Assembly: GCF_003688285.1 (NCBI RefSeq) | Contig: NZ_RCNT01000001.1 | Span: 806,001-870,000, forward strand | Direction of reading: 5' to 3' | DNA length: 64,000 nt | DNA from: Rhodophyticola porphyridii | Lineage (GTDB): Bacteria; Pseudomonadota; Alphaproteobacteria; Rhodobacterales; Rhodobacteraceae | Shown: positions 34,309 through 44,299 of the stretch, piece after piece | How positions within the stretch are numbered: the stretch's first letter is position 1 | Layout: the number at the start of each line of letters is the position of its first letter | Program-made: the position numbers and the translations under genes | The notes under the pieces: generated by a model | What the model was told of the DNA's origin: nothing | Database searches by the model: none | Seen by the model: only the letters and a program-made list of their open reading frames with translations

Positions 34309-35364
34309 TTGGGCGATACCGGGATATTTGCCGAAACAATGGAGTGGGCCGCCGGTTTCGACGCGATCATCGACGTGCGCAGCCCGGCGGAGTTTGCTGA
34401 GGATCATATGCCCGGCGCAGTGAACATGCCCGTCCTCAGCGACGCGGAGCGGGCGCGCGTCGGTACGATCTACGCGCAGCAGAGCCCCTTTGCCGCCCGC
34501 AAGATCGGGGCGGCGCTGGTGGCGCGGAACGCCGCCGCGCATATCGAAAGCTCCCTGATGGGGCAGGGCGGGGATTGGCAGCCGCTGGTCTATTGCTGGC
34601 GCGGCGGCCAGCGTTCGGGTTCCTTCGCCACGATCCTGCGGCAGATTGGATGGCGGGTGGAGGTTTTGGACGGCGGATATCGCAGCTATCGGCGGCGGGT
34701 GGTGGAGATGCTCTACGACCGGCCCCTGGCGCAGCAGCTGATCCGGCTGGATGGCAATACCGGAAGTGCCAAGACCGATCTTCTGGCCAGGCTGGCCGCG
34801 CGCGGGGTGCAGGTCGTGGATCTGGAAGGCCTCGCGGCGCATCGCGGCTCCATCCTGGGCGAGATGGAGGGGCCGCAACCTTCGCAGAAGGCGTTCGAGT
34901 CGGCGCTGGCCATGGCGCTCTCCCGGGTCGATCCCGCGCGGCCGCTGCTGCTGGAGGCGGAGTCGAGCCGGATCGGAAAGCTGCGCCTGCCGCCCTCGCT
35001 CTGGGCTGCGATGCGGGCCGCGCCGCGTCTGGTCGTCGCCGTTCCGGCGCAGGCGCGCGCGGCCTATCTGGCCGATGTCTACGGAGCTTATGCCGCCGAT
35101 CTTCCGCGCCTGATCGCCCGGCTGGATCATCTGCGCCCGCTGGCAGGAAATGAGGTGGTGGATGGCTGGATCGCGCTGGCCCATGAAGGGCGGTTGCAGG
35201 AGCTTTCCGCGGGATTGATCGAGCGGCATTACGATCCGGCCTATGCCCGTGCGCGCAGATCGGACGCCACGGAACGGCTGGCGGAGTTTCGCAGTGACAG
35301 CCTGACGGTGGAGGCGCGCGAGGCCCTGGCGGACCGGCTCGCCCGGTGGATCACGCGCGCCTAG
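34309..35364 (+). CDS. mnmH: tRNA 2-selenouridine synthase
   Basis: The 351-aa product (also called SelU or YbbB) replaces sulfur of 2-thiouridine at the tRNA wobble position by selenium, using selenophosphate. The N-terminal rhodanese domain has IDVRSPAEFAEDHMPGA and the active Cys96 in VYCWRGGQRSG. A P-loop-like GNTGSAKT (149-156) lies in the C-terminal domain. The start is a TTG at 34309, since codons upstream lack a family match and the next ATG (34339) would cut into the rhodanese fold. It converges on selD with a four-base stop overlap, so the enzyme and its selenium donor are neighbours. Confidence 0.93.
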   Translation: MGDTGIFAETMEWAAGFDAIIDVRSPAEFAEDHMPGAVNMPVLSDAERARVGTIYAQQSPFAARKIGAALVARNAAAHIESSLMGQGGDWQPLVYCWRGGQRSGSFATILRQIGWRVEVLDGGYRSYRRRVVEMLYDRPLAQQLIRLDGNTGSAKTDLLARLAARGVQVVDLEGLAAHRGSILGEMEGPQPSQKAFESALAMALSRVDPARPLLLEAESSRIGKLRLPPSLWAAMRAAPRLVVAVPAQARAAYLADVYGAYAADLPRLIARLDHLRPLAGNEVVDGWIALAHEGRLQELSAGLIERHYDPAYARARRSDATERLAEFRSDSLTVEAREALADRLARWITRA

Positions 35365-37538
35365 ATCAGGGTGATCCGTGGCGCGCCCTTCCCGAACCGG
35401 CCGATGATGGCCGCCGCATGGCCAGCCGCGCGCAGATCCGCCACCACCGTGGCCGCATCGGTCTGCGGCAGCGCGGCCAGAAACCCGCCCGAGGTCTGCG
35501 GGTCGAACAGCAGCGCCTTCTGCGCGCCGTCGCCGCCGCTGATCCGCCCGGCAAGGGCAGCCTCGTTCTCTGCGTGCAGGCTGGCCCGCTGGTGGGCATC
35601 CAGAAGCGCCCGGGCACCCGGCAGCACGGGCAGGTCGGCCAGCGCGATCTCCGCGCCGAGGGCCGAGGCGTCGCATATGCCGATCAGGTGCCCGGCCAGA
35701 CCGAAGCCGGTGACATCCGTCATCGCATGGGCAAGCGCGCCGATACGGGCGGCGACGTCGCCTTGCGGGCGGCTCATCTGCGCCCAGGCGGTGGCCACAT
35801 CCGCGCCTTTCGCGGCCTGCGCCATTTCAGCGGCCAGGATCACACCGGTGCCAAGCGGGCGGGTCAGAACCAGCGCGTCGCCATCCTGAGCGCTGGCGAG
35901 CGTTACGGGCGGGCCGTCGGGCAGACCGGTCAGGGTGAAGCCGATCGACAGTTCGGCACCCTGGGAGGAATGCCCCCCGACGATCTCCACCCCCTCGGCT
36001 GCGAAGATCGCACCGGCTTCGGCCATGATTTCGGCCAGCCAGGCCGCCTGCATCCGCGGCGCCAGCATCGGCAGGGTAACGCTGGCCAGGGCCGCCTGCG
36101 GTCGGGCGCCCATGGCCCAGACATCACCCATGGCGTGGACCGCGGCGACCCGGGCCAGCAGCCCGGGGTCGGGGCTGAACGCGCGCAGATGATCGGTGGT
36201 CAGCACAAGCGTCCGCCCGCCGACTTTCAGCACCGCCGCGTCATCGCCCGGGCGGCTCAGCACATCGTCGCGCAGGCCTGTCGGGAGCGCGCCCAAGGCT
36301 GTTTGCAGCGCAGTCCGGCCCAGCTTCGCACCGCAGGCTCCGCACGGGGCGGGGCCGCGCATCTGCTCGGCCACGCCTTCCGCGGCACCCAGGGGCACAG
36401 GTGGCGACGGCATCGGGCGCAGGTTGGTGAAGCGGGCCATGAAGGCGCGGTCGATCCGGTCCTTCCAGCGCCACATCAGCGCGCCGGACAGCATGATGCC
36501 CCGTTTCTCGGCCAAGGCGGATTTGCGGCCAAGTGAGATCAGCTTGAGATAGTCGCCTTGCGGGGCGAAGGCCCGCCGGGACCCACCGGTCAGATCGGCC
36601 CGCAGATTATGGGCCAGAACCGGCGCGGCGCGCACGGCGAAAACGCCGGCCTTGGGGCGCGGAGCATGGGAAAGATGGGCGCAGTCGCCGACCGCGTAGA
36701 TGGCCGGGTCGGTGAGCGAGCGAAGCGTCGCGTCGACCGCCAGATACCCCGCCTCGGTCTCAAGGCCCAGATCGGCCAGCCAGTCATGGGGCCGGGCGCC
36801 CGCCGCGCCGATGGTCATGTCGCTGCGAAGCCTGCGACTGTCGGACAGGCGAAGCGTGTCGTCGCCAAGTTCGGTGACCCCGACGCCTTCGATCAGCGTA
36901 ATGCCCGCGGTTTTCAGCGTCTCCATCAGCCGCGCGCGGCTTTTTCCGGGTAGCCCGGCAAGCGCTTCGGCCCTCTCGACGATCGTGACGGTGGGCGCGC
37001 ATCCCAGACCGGTCAGCCGATGCTGCGCGGCCATGGCCAGTTCCACGCCGGCCACGCCGCCGCCGATCACGGCGATGTCCGGGCGGGCCGGCGGATCGTC
37101 GCAGAACCGGGCCCATGCATCGGCGAAAAGGTCCAGCGGTTTCGCCGGCACGCCGAAGCTGGCGAAGCCGGGCAGGCCGGGCATGGCCGAGGTCACGCCC
37201 ACATCGATCGACAGTATGTCGTAGGAGATGGGGGCGATCCGGCCCTCCACGCGGACGGTTCTGGCGTCCCGGTCGAGCCCGGTGGCGGTGCCCAGGATCA
37301 GCCTTGCACCGGCGAAGCGGGCCAGCCGTACCAGATCGATTTGCAACTCATCTCGGTCGTAATGCCCCGCCACATGGCCGGGCAGCATGCCGGAATAGGG
37401 CGCGGTCGGGCCCGGATTGATCAGCGTCAGGCGCGCGCCGGGCACCGGATCCATCCCCCAATTGCGCAGAACCAGCGCATGAGTATGGCCGCCGCCGATC
37501 AGGACCAGCTCCCTTGAGAACGGCGCGGCGGGGGTCAT
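35361..37538 (-). CDS. selD: flavoprotein-selenophosphate synthetase (SelD) fusion
   Basis: The 725-aa product joins two enzymes. Residues 1-375 form an NDH-2-like FAD/NAD(P)H oxidoreductase, with [10 protein letters not shown] near residue 13, a second dinucleotide fold [14 protein letters not shown] near 156, and YAVGDCAHL near 281. Residues from about 395 on are selenide water dikinase. Cys402 and Lys405 in CGACGAKLG align with the catalytic Cys17 and Lys20 of E. coli Sel[19 protein letters not shown] and DPQTSGGFL follow. The fusion is known in several bacteria; the flavoprotein half may reduce selenium species to selenide. The stop overlaps the convergent mnmH stop, and the 5' end overlaps the truA stop by four bases, so truA is upstream in the same operon. 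Confidence 0.95.
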   Translation of the reverse strand: MTPAAPFSRELVLIGGGHTHALVLRNWGMDPVPGARLTLINPGPTAPYSGMLPGHVAGHYDRDELQIDLVRLARFAGARLILGTATGLDRDARTVRVEGRIAPISYDILSIDVGVTSAMPGLPGFASFGVPAKPLDLFADAWARFCDDPPARPDIAVIGGGVAGVELAMAAQHRLTGLGCAPTVTIVERAEALAGLPGKSRARLMETLKTAGITLIEGVGVTELGDDTLRLSDSRRLRSDMTIGAAGARPHDWLADLGLETEAGYLAVDATLRSLTDPAIYAVGDCAHLSHAPRPKAGVFAVRAAPVLAHNLRADLTGGSRRAFAPQGDYLKLISLGRKSALAEKRGIMLSGALMWRWKDRIDRAFMARFTNLRPMPSPPVPLGAAEGVAEQMRGPAPCGACGAKLGRTALQTALGALPTGLRDDVLSRPGDDAAVLKVGGRTLVLTTDHLRAFSPDPGLLARVAAVHAMGDVWAMGARPQAALASVTLPMLAPRMQAAWLAEIMAEAGAIFAAEGVEIVGGHSSQGAELSIGFTLTGLPDGPPVTLASAQDGDALVLTRPLGTGVILAAEMAQAAKGADVATAWAQMSRPQGDVAARIGALAHAMTDVTGFGLAGHLIGICDASALGAEIALADLPVLPGARALLDAHQRASLHAENEAALAGRISGGDGAQKALLFDPQTSGGFLAALPQTDAATVVADLRAAGHAAAIIGRFGKGAPRITLI

Positions 37539-38314
37539 GTGGCAGGTTCCGCGAACGGATCCGACGCATAGCCGACCCCCGTCAGAGAAAGCCCGAACGG
37601 GGGCGCGACCGGCCCGCAGGCGGCGCGGTCCGCGGCCTCCAGCGCGGCCTTCATGTCGGCGGGGCTCCAGCCGCCCGCGCCCACGCGTTCCAGCGAGCCG
37701 ACAAGGGAGCGGACCTGCGAATGCAGAAAGGACCGGGCCCTGAACCGGAACTGAAACTCGACCCCGTGATCAAGCGGCACCTCCGTGATCTCGATCGCGT
37801 CGAGCGTCTTGACCGGGCTCTTGGCCTGACAGATCGTGGCCCGGAACGTCGTGAAATCATGACGCCCGATCAGGTGCCGGGCGGCCTCCCGCATCGGGTC
37901 CGCTCGCAGTTTGCCCCGCACATGCCACGCCTGGCCTGCCTCAAGCGTCAACGGCGCCCGGCGGTTGACCACCCGGTAGAGATAGCGCCGCTCCTCGGCC
38001 GAAAACCGCGCATGCCAGTCGTCATCGACCCGGGCGCAGGCAACAACGGCGACCGGCAGGGGCTTGAGATGAAAATTCACCGCCTCCGACAGGCGAAAGG
38101 GCGTCCAGTCGCGCGCCATGTCGCAATGGGCCACCTGACCCGTCGCGTGAACGCCTGCATCGGTACGCCCGGCGGCGGCAATCGTGGGCACATCCGGCTC
38201 CAGCCTGGCCAGCGCCGCCTCGACCGCACCCTGCACGGTGGCGCAGTCAGCCTGACGCTGCCACCCGGCAAAGGGAGCGCCATCATACTCAAGTTTCAGG
38301 GCATAGCGGGGCAT
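37535..38314 (-). CDS. truA: tRNA pseudouridine(38-40) synthase
   Basis: The 259-aa product converts uridines 38-40 of the anticodon stem-loop to pseudouridine. The catalytic Asp52 lies in [11 protein letters not shown], and [14 protein letters not shown] begins the fold. [14 protein letters not shown] and [15 protein letters not shown] are also typical. Its stop overlaps the start of the flavoprotein-SelD gene (37535-37538), so the two are probably co-translated, which links two tRNA-modification functions. Confidence 0.96.
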   Translation of the reverse strand: MPRYALKLEYDGAPFAGWQRQADCATVQGAVEAALARLEPDVPTIAAAGRTDAGVHATGQVAHCDMARDWTPFRLSEAVNFHLKPLPVAVVACARVDDDWHARFSAEERRYLYRVVNRRAPLTLEAGQAWHVRGKLRADPMREAARHLIGRHDFTTFRATICQAKSPVKTLDAIEITEVPLDHGVEFQFRFRARSFLHSQVRSLVGSLERVGAGGWSPADMKAALEAADRAACGPVAPPFGLSLTGVGYASDPFAEPAT

Positions 38315-38416
38315 GGGGTTCGCCTATGACAAAGCGGAGAGGCGCAATCAACCCTGTAAACCGCACCCTCCGATGACTATTCTTTGATCCTGAGGCAGGC
38401 AAAGGACGATTGCGCA

Positions 38417-39829
38417 GTGGTCATCGGGACAATAGCGGACACTCTGGGCCGGGGGATCGACAGCGTGACCGGCGCCGTGTCCGAGACCTTTTTCGAACCG
38501 GTGGTCCGGTTGGGCGTGACCGGGCTCAGCCGGGCGGGCAAGACCGTTTTTATCACCTCGCTTGTCGCCAACCTTCTGGATCGCGGGCGGATGCCGGGGC
38601 TTGAAGCGGCGCAGTCGGGTCGGATTCAGGCCGCGTTCCTGCAGCCACAGCCCGATGATACGGTGCCCCGGTTCGACTTTGAAACCCATCTTGCGGCCCT
38701 GACCGGCCCCAATCCGCATTGGCCCGACAGCACCCGGCATGTGTCGGAACTGCGCCTGTCGCTGAGGGTGCAGCCGAGCGGTCTGCTTTCGGGCCTGTCC
38801 GGGCCGCGCACGGTCCATCTGGATATCGTGGACTATCCTGGTGAATGGCTGCTGGACCTGTCGCTTCTGGATCAGCGCTATGAGGACTGGGCCGCGCAGG
38901 CGCTCGATCAGGCCCGCGGCCGCCCCGGCGGGGCCGAATATCTGTCGCATCTGGCTGATCTGGACCCGTCCGCCAGGCTGGACGAGCCGCAGGCGCAGGC
39001 GCTCGCGCGCGCCTATACCGCCTATCTGGCCGCGGCACGGGCGGCGGGTTTCTCCGATTGCACACCGGGCCGGTTTCTTCTGCCCGGAGAACTGGAGGGC
39101 AGTCCCGCGCTCACATTCGCGCCCCTGCCGCAGTCGGCCAGCCCGCGCGGTTCGCTGGCGCGCGAATTCGCGCGGCGCTACGAGGCCTACAAGGCGCAGG
39201 TGGTCAAACCCTTCTTTCGCGACCATTTTGCACGGATCGACCGGCAGATCGTGCTGATTGACGCGCTTGGCGCGATCCATTCGGGTCCGCCCGCGGTGGA
39301 GGATCTGCGCCGCACGATGGCCGGGATCCTCCGCGCCTTTCGCCCTGGCCGGAACAGCTTTCTGAGCACGCTTGTGGGGCGGCGCACGGACAAGATCCTG
39401 TTTGCCGCGACCAAGGCGGACCATCTGCATCATTCCCAGCACCCGAAACTCACCGCGATCATGGAGGCGCTGGTGCGCGACGCCCGCAATCGCGCAGATT
39501 TCGCCGGGGCCGCGACCCGGGCCATGGCCATCGCCGCCCTGCGTGCCACGGTGGAAGAGACCCGCAGCCATGATGGCGGACGCCTCGATCTGGTGCGCGG
39601 CACCTTGCTGGACGGGGGCAAACAGGCGGCGTTCCATCCCGGCGACCTGCCGGAGGATCCGAATGCGCTTCTGGTGCCCGCGCGTCAGGGGCAGGCGGCG
39701 TGGCTGGACGGTGATTTCGACGTGATGCGCTTTGCGCCCGCAACGCTGACATTGAAACCGGGGGAGGGGCCACCCCATATCCGGCTGGACAGCGCGGCGG
39801 AGTTTTTGCTCGGAGACAGGCTCAGATGA
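38417..39829 (+). CDS. ycjX: YcjX-family P-loop GTPase-like protein
   Basis: The product of about 470 aa has a P-loop GLSRAGKT (residues 36-43) and the DYPGEWLLDL switch-like motif of the YcjX family, a dynamin-related-looking stress-induced GTPase group. I set the start at GTG 38417, since AAAGGA lies 11 bp ahead and the VIGTIADTLGRGIDSV reading matches the family N-terminus. A TTG at 38384 in the same frame is the alternative. The ycjF gene follows after 90 bp, as in E. coli and many alphaproteobacteria. In E. coli both belong to the Psp envelope-stress regulon, but no psp genes are seen here. Confidence 0.9.
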   Translation: MVIGTIADTLGRGIDSVTGAVSETFFEPVVRLGVTGLSRAGKTVFITSLVANLLDRGRMPGLEAAQSGRIQAAFLQPQPDDTVPRFDFETHLAALTGPNPHWPDSTRHVSELRLSLRVQPSGLLSGLSGPRTVHLDIVDYPGEWLLDLSLLDQRYEDWAAQALDQARGRPGGAEYLSHLADLDPSARLDEPQAQALARAYTAYLAAARAAGFSDCTPGRFLLPGELEGSPALTFAPLPQSASPRGSLAREFARRYEAYKAQVVKPFFRDHFARIDRQIVLIDALGAIHSGPPAVEDLRRTMAGILRAFRPGRNSFLSTLVGRRTDKILFAATKADHLHHSQHPKLTAIMEALVRDARNRADFAGAATRAMAIAALRATVEETRSHDGGRLDLVRGTLLDGGKQAAFHPGDLPEDPNALLVPARQGQAAWLDGDFDVMRFAPATLTLKPGEGPPHIRLDSAAEFLLGDRLR

Positions 39830-39919
39830 GCGGCGATGGCCTGCGCGGGACGGGGCTTTGCCCCCGGGCCGGCCCCTCCCCTTGGCATATTCTTGAACCA
39901 GAGAAGCAGGACAGGTTGA

Positions 39920-40921
39920 ATGGTTGATCGCAAGGGCCCCGTTCTGATCGAGCTGGAGGACGCACCCGAGATCGGGCCGGGCGCGGCGCCGCCGGTGCCC
40001 GATGCCGGCGTGCCGTTCGCCAGCGGGCAGGCCATGCAGACCATGGCGACCCTGGCCGCGCGCCGCCCGTCACGCCTGGGGCGGTTCTTCTGGGCGGCGG
40101 CACTGACCCTTCTTGGCTTCGTGCTGTCCATCGCGGCGTGGAATTTCGTCACCGGGCTTTTGGCGGCGAACCCGATCCTCGGCTGGACCGCGACGGTTCT
40201 GGTGGGGCTCGTGTTGCTGGCGCTGGTGCTGATCGCGTTGAAGGAGGCGGCGGCGTTTTCGCGCCTTGGCCGGCTGGATGACCTCAGGCGTGAGGCCGAC
40301 GCGGCGCTGTCAGCGGGGGATCTGGGCGCCGCGCGCAGGGTTTCCGACCGGCTGACGACGCTTTACCGCGACCGGCCGGAGTTGCGGCTTGGCCGCGAAA
40401 CGCTGGCGCGGCGGCGGGACGATGTCTTCGATGCCGGGAACCTGTTTGCCCTGACCGAAGCGGAACTGCTCGCCCCGCTGGATGCCGCCGCGCGCCGGGA
40501 GGTGGAGGCCGCCGCCCGGCAGGTGGCGACGGTAACAGCACTTGTTCCCATCGCGCTGGCCGACGTGATTGCGGCGCTGACCGCGAATTTGCGCATGATC
40601 CGCCGCATCGCCGAGATCTATGGCGGCCGGTCCGGCACACTTGGCGCCTGGCGACTGACCCGGGCGGTGCTGACCCATCTGGTGGCCACGGGCGCCGTGG
40701 CCGTAGGCGACGACCTGATCGGGTCGGTCGCGGGCGGTTCGGTCCTGTCGAAAGTGTCGCGCCGGTTCGGCGAGGGGGTGGTCAACGGGGCGTTGACCGC
40801 GCGGGTCGGCGTGGCCGCGATGGAGGTCTGCCGCCCGCTGCCCTTCGGTGACAACCGCCGCCCGAGCGTTACATCGCTGGTCAGGCGTGCCCTGACCGGG
40901 CTTTTTGGCCAGAAGGATTGA
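39920..40921 (+). CDS. ycjF: YcjF-family membrane protein (TIGR01620)
   Basis: The 333-aa product has a variable acidic/proline-rich N-terminus and two close membrane helices (about residues 53-75 and 83-106). A cytoplasmic DUF697-type domain follows, with the TALVPIALADVIAALTANLRMIRRIAEIYGGR segment. DUF697 proteins associate with GTPases, in this case presumably YcjX. An AGAAGCAGGACAGG purine stretch precedes the ATG. Confidence 0.9.
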   Translation: MVDRKGPVLIELEDAPEIGPGAAPPVPDAGVPFASGQAMQTMATLAARRPSRLGRFFWAAALTLLGFVLSIAAWNFVTGLLAANPILGWTATVLVGLVLLALVLIALKEAAAFSRLGRLDDLRREADAALSAGDLGAARRVSDRLTTLYRDRPELRLGRETLARRRDDVFDAGNLFALTEAELLAPLDAAARREVEAAARQVATVTALVPIALADVIAALTANLRMIRRIAEIYGGRSGTLGAWRLTRAVLTHLVATGAVAVGDDLIGSVAGGSVLSKVSRRFGEGVVNGALTARVGVAAMEVCRPLPFGDNRRPSVTSLVRRALTGLFGQKD

Positions 40922-40928
40922 GACCGGA

Positions 40929-42551
40929 ATGGAATCGCTTGCCGCCGATGTGACCACCATGATTCGCACGCCGCTTCATGACACCCATGTCCGCGCCATG
41001 GCGCGGATCGGCACCGAGCGGTATCTGAAAGCAGGGGAGTGGCTGGCCCATGCCGGCGATCCGATCACCGAGTTTTGCTATCTGATCGACGGCGAGATCG
41101 AAGCGATCGACCCGCGCACCAACGCGCGATACGGCAATGCCTCTCTCGGGCCGACGCAATTCTTCGGCGATATCTCGTTTCTGTCGGGCGGCACCGCGAT
41201 GATGTCGGCCCGCGCGGTGAAGGATACGACGCTTCTGTGCGTAGCGCGGGATGCGATGCTCGACCTGATGCGGCGGATCCCGGAAATGTCGGACATCATC
41301 ATCACGGTTTACGCCGCGCGCCGCCGGGGGCAACTGGAGAGCGGGCGCGCCAGCCTGACCCTGATCGGCGCGGAGGCAGACAGGAACATCCGCCGGATCG
41401 CCAGCTTCGCCGGCCGCAACCGCATTCCGGTCCGCTCGCTCACGCTGGACGAGCATGAGGCCGAGGCGCTGGCCCATCAATGCAATATCGGGGCTCCGCG
41501 CCCAGCGGTGATTTTCGGAAAGACCGATGTGATCGCCGATCCGACGCCGCGCAAGGTTGCGGCCCTGCTCGGCCTCGATCTGACATTCGACGTTGACGAG
41601 GTTCACGACGTTCTGATCGTGGGCGGCGGACCGGCGGGCGTGGCGGCGGCCGTTTATGCCGGGTCCGAGGGGATGAACGCACTGGTGGTGGAGGATATGG
41701 CGATTGGCGGGCAGGCGGGTACGTCAAGCCGGATCGAGAATTACATGGGCTTTCCCACCGGCATTTCCGGCGCGGACCTGTGTTGGCGGGGCGAGGTGCA
41801 GGCGATGAAATTCGGCGCGCGCTTTGCGGTGCCGCGGCGGGCGGCGGAGCTCTCTGTGCGTGACGATGGCACGTTCTGCATCACCCTCGATGACGGAGCC
41901 GAAACCTGCGCCCGCGCGCTGGTGGTGGCGACGGGTGTGCAATATCGCCGCCTGCCGATCGAGGGGCTGGAACGGTTCGAGAGCGCCGGCGTCTACTACG
42001 CGGCAACCGATGTGGAGGCGCGCTATTGCCGCGATACCGAGGTGGTCGTGATCGGCGGCGGAAACTCGGCCGGTCAGGCCGCGATGTTTCTCAGCCGCAG
42101 CGCGCGACACGTCCATGTGCTGGTGCGTGGCGCGTCGCTGGCCGCTTCGATGTCCGACTACCTGCTCAGCCGTCTCAATGCCGACCCCAAGATAACCATC
42201 CATTACCGGACTGAGATGACGGCCCTGCACGGTGGGGATGAGCTGGAGGGTGTCGACATCCGGGACAAATCCACAGGCCAGGACTGGCGGATCAACAGCA
42301 CTGCGGTGTTCATCATGGTCGGGGCCGCGCCCAATACAGGATGGTTGTCCGGCCATGTGGACCTGGACGACCGCGGTTTCGTGAAAACCGGGCCGGCGGT
42401 CGGGGCCTCCTCGGCCTATGCCACATCCTGCCCTGGGATTTTCGCTGTGGGAGATGTGCGTGACGGCTCGGTCAAACGGGTTGCAAGTGCCGTGGGCGAG
42501 GGTTCCGTCGTGATCTCCTCGGTCTGGGATTTTCTCGAAAACGGGGACTGA
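40929..42551 (+). CDS. cyclic-nucleotide-domain/thioredoxin-reductase-like fusion
   Basis: The 540-aa product has an N-terminal cyclic-nucleotide-binding domain (about residues 15-135, with GEWLAHAGDP, ISFLSGG), a short thioredoxin-like linker region (residues 140-205), and a C-terminal FAD/NAD(P) oxidoreductase. The latter shows LIVGGGPAGVAAAVYA, GIGGQAGTSSRIENYMGFP-like sequence, VVIGGGNSAGQAA and FAVGDVRDGSVKR. The redox CxxC of true thioredoxin reductase is missing: the region reads YYAATDVEARYC. It may therefore be a flavin reductase or ferredoxin-type enzyme gated by cAMP/cGMP or a similar ligand. It follows ycjF by 7 bp. Confidence 0.88.
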   Translation: MESLAADVTTMIRTPLHDTHVRAMARIGTERYLKAGEWLAHAGDPITEFCYLIDGEIEAIDPRTNARYGNASLGPTQFFGDISFLSGGTAMMSARAVKDTTLLCVARDAMLDLMRRIPEMSDIIITVYAARRRGQLESGRASLTLIGAEADRNIRRIASFAGRNRIPVRSLTLDEHEAEALAHQCNIGAPRPAVIFGKTDVIADPTPRKVAALLGLDLTFDVDEVHDVLIVGGGPAGVAAAVYAGSEGMNALVVEDMAIGGQAGTSSRIENYMGFPTGISGADLCWRGEVQAMKFGARFAVPRRAAELSVRDDGTFCITLDDGAETCARALVVATGVQYRRLPIEGLERFESAGVYYAATDVEARYCRDTEVVVIGGGNSAGQAAMFLSRSARHVHVLVRGASLAASMSDYLLSRLNADPKITIHYRTEMTALHGGDELEGVDIRDKSTGQDWRINSTAVFIMVGAAPNTGWLSGHVDLDDRGFVKTGPAVGASSAYATSCPGIFAVGDVRDGSVKRVASAVGEGSVVISSVWDFLENGD

Positions 42552-42556
42552 ACGCG

Positions 42557-43342
42557 ATGCTGAGATCCCTGGGGCTCAGAAGCGATCTGGTGGTCCAGCG
42601 CGGCGTCAGCCTGATCGAGAGCCATCCCGACAGGCTTGTCCTCCGCACCCCGTCGGAGCCTGATTTCTGGTTCGGAAACATGCTGATCTTTCGTCATGGC
42701 GAAGTGGATCCCGACGCGCAGATCGCCCGGTTTCACGCCGATTTCCCCGATGCTGGCCACGTGACGCTGGCCTGGGACGTGCCGGGTATGGCGCCGGGTG
42801 CGGGGCATGCGGAACTGGCCCGCCGGGGGTTTGCAATAGAGACGGCCGATGTGCTGACATTGACCGGCCCGCCCTGGCGTCATGGCACCCCCGACGGGAT
42901 CATGATCCGCCCGGTCGCCACGGATGCGGAATGGGATCAGGTGATAGCCTTGCAGATCGAGACAGGCGTCGAGGAAGGGTATGATCCCGGCCCGCATCGG
43001 CCTTTTGTCGTAGCCCGTTTCGGCAATCTTCGCCGCCTGGCCGGGTCCGGCGGGGCGGTCTGGCTGGGGGCGTTCGAGGGTGACCTGTTGGTGGGCGATC
43101 TGGGCGTGTTTCTGGGCGATGGGGTCGCGCGCTATCAGAACGTGGAGACCCGGGCCCGTTATCGCCGCCGCGGGATTTGCGCAGCCCTCGTGACCGCGGG
43201 CGCCGATTGGGCCGCCGCAGAGGAGCCAGCCACGATCCCGGTGATCGTGGCGGATCAGGACGGCGCGCCGGGCCGGATCTATCGCCGCTGCGGCTTTGCG
43301 CTGGCCGAAACACTGATCTCCGCCGTCAAGGGCAGCTATTGA
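42557..43342 (+). CDS. GNAT-family N-acetyltransferase
   Basis: The 261-aa product has a C-terminal GNAT fold. VWLGAFEGDLLVGDLGVF precedes the acetyl-CoA loop RARYRRRGICAALV, and a GRIYRRCGFALAET motif closes the domain. The N-terminal 110 residues are less typical and may be a second degenerate GNAT repeat. It lies 5 bp after the fusion flavoprotein gene, so it is probably co-transcribed. The substrate is unknown. Confidence 0.87.
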   Translation: MLRSLGLRSDLVVQRGVSLIESHPDRLVLRTPSEPDFWFGNMLIFRHGEVDPDAQIARFHADFPDAGHVTLAWDVPGMAPGAGHAELARRGFAIETADVLTLTGPPWRHGTPDGIMIRPVATDAEWDQVIALQIETGVEEGYDPGPHRPFVVARFGNLRRLAGSGGAVWLGAFEGDLLVGDLGVFLGDGVARYQNVETRARYRRRGICAALVTAGADWAAAEEPATIPVIVADQDGAPGRIYRRCGFALAETLISAVKGSY

Positions 43343-43381
43343 CGGCTGACATCTCGGGCGAAGTATGTCACGCCTTGCCCC

Positions 43382-44299
43382 ATGACCGCCGACCGCCCCC
43401 TTCTCGGCATCCTGCTGATGCTTGGCTTTTGCATCGTGATCCCGGTTGCCGATGCGCTCGCCAAGATACTTGGCGATACCATCCCGCTCCTGCAGTTGAT
43501 CCTTGTGCGGTTCGGGGCACAGGCGGGGCTGCTTCTGCCGTTTGCGCTCCTCGCAGGCGCCGCGCTCTTCCCCACGGCGCGGATTGTGCGGCTGACATTC
43601 CTGCGCACGATCCTCCAGGTTCTGGGGCTTGGTCTGATGTTTACCGCGTTGCGCTATCTGCCGCTTGCCGATGCGGTCGCCATCGCGTTCGTGATGCCGT
43701 TCATTCTGCTGATCCTCGGGAAGTACTTCCTGGGGGAGGAGGTGGGCCCGAGGCGACTGATCGCCTGCGCGGTGGGTTTTGCGGGCACCCTGATGGTGGT
43801 CCAGCCGAGCTTTGCCGAGGTCGGCGCGCCCGCGCTTCTGCCTCTCGGCGTGGCGCTGGTGTTTGCACTCTTCATGCTGGTCACCCGGAAAATCGCCAAG
43901 GAGGTGGATCCGGTGGCACTGCAGGCGGCCTCCGGACTGATGGCGCTGCCGCTTTTGCTGCCGCTCTTTCTGTTTGCGCCCGGTCCGGGCAGCAACCCGC
44001 CGATGATCGGTTGGATCGCCCCGCAGAGTACCGAGCTTTGGCTGCTGGCCGCGGTCGGCGTCTTCGGTGTTGTCGGCCACCTTCTTATGACATGGAGCCT
44101 GCGCTTCGCGCCATCGGCCACGCTGGCACCGATGCAGTATCTGGAAATCCCCATGGCGACGCTTGTCGGCTGGCTGGTCTTCCGCGATCTTCCCGACGGG
44201 CTGGCGGCCTTCGGCATCGCGTTGACCATCGCCTCGGGGCTTTATGTGGTTCTGCGGGAGCGGGCCGTGTCGCGGGCCGCGGCACCGCCTGCGGCCTAG
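43382..44299 (+). CDS. DMT-superfamily (EamA) exporter
   Basis: The 305-aa product has ten predicted hydrophobic helices in two EamA repeats: the first around LGILLMLGFCIVIPVADALAK, the second beginning near LPLGVALVFALFMLV. The LKYLPLADA-like motif (ALRYLPLADAVAIAF) is the conserved first-repeat signature. These proteins export small metabolites, often amino acids or nucleosides. The 3' end overlaps the convergent Hint-domain gene by four bases. The substrate cannot be told. Confidence 0.9.
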   Translation: MTADRPLLGILLMLGFCIVIPVADALAKILGDTIPLLQLILVRFGAQAGLLLPFALLAGAALFPTARIVRLTFLRTILQVLGLGLMFTALRYLPLADAVAIAFVMPFILLILGKYFLGEEVGPRRLIACAVGFAGTLMVVQPSFAEVGAPALLPLGVALVFALFMLVTRKIAKEVDPVALQAASGLMALPLLLPLFLFAPGPGSNPPMIGWIAPQSTELWLLAAVGVFGVVGHLLMTWSLRFAPSATLAPMQYLEIPMATLVGWLVFRDLPDGLAAFGIALTIASGLYVVLRERAVSRAAAPPAA

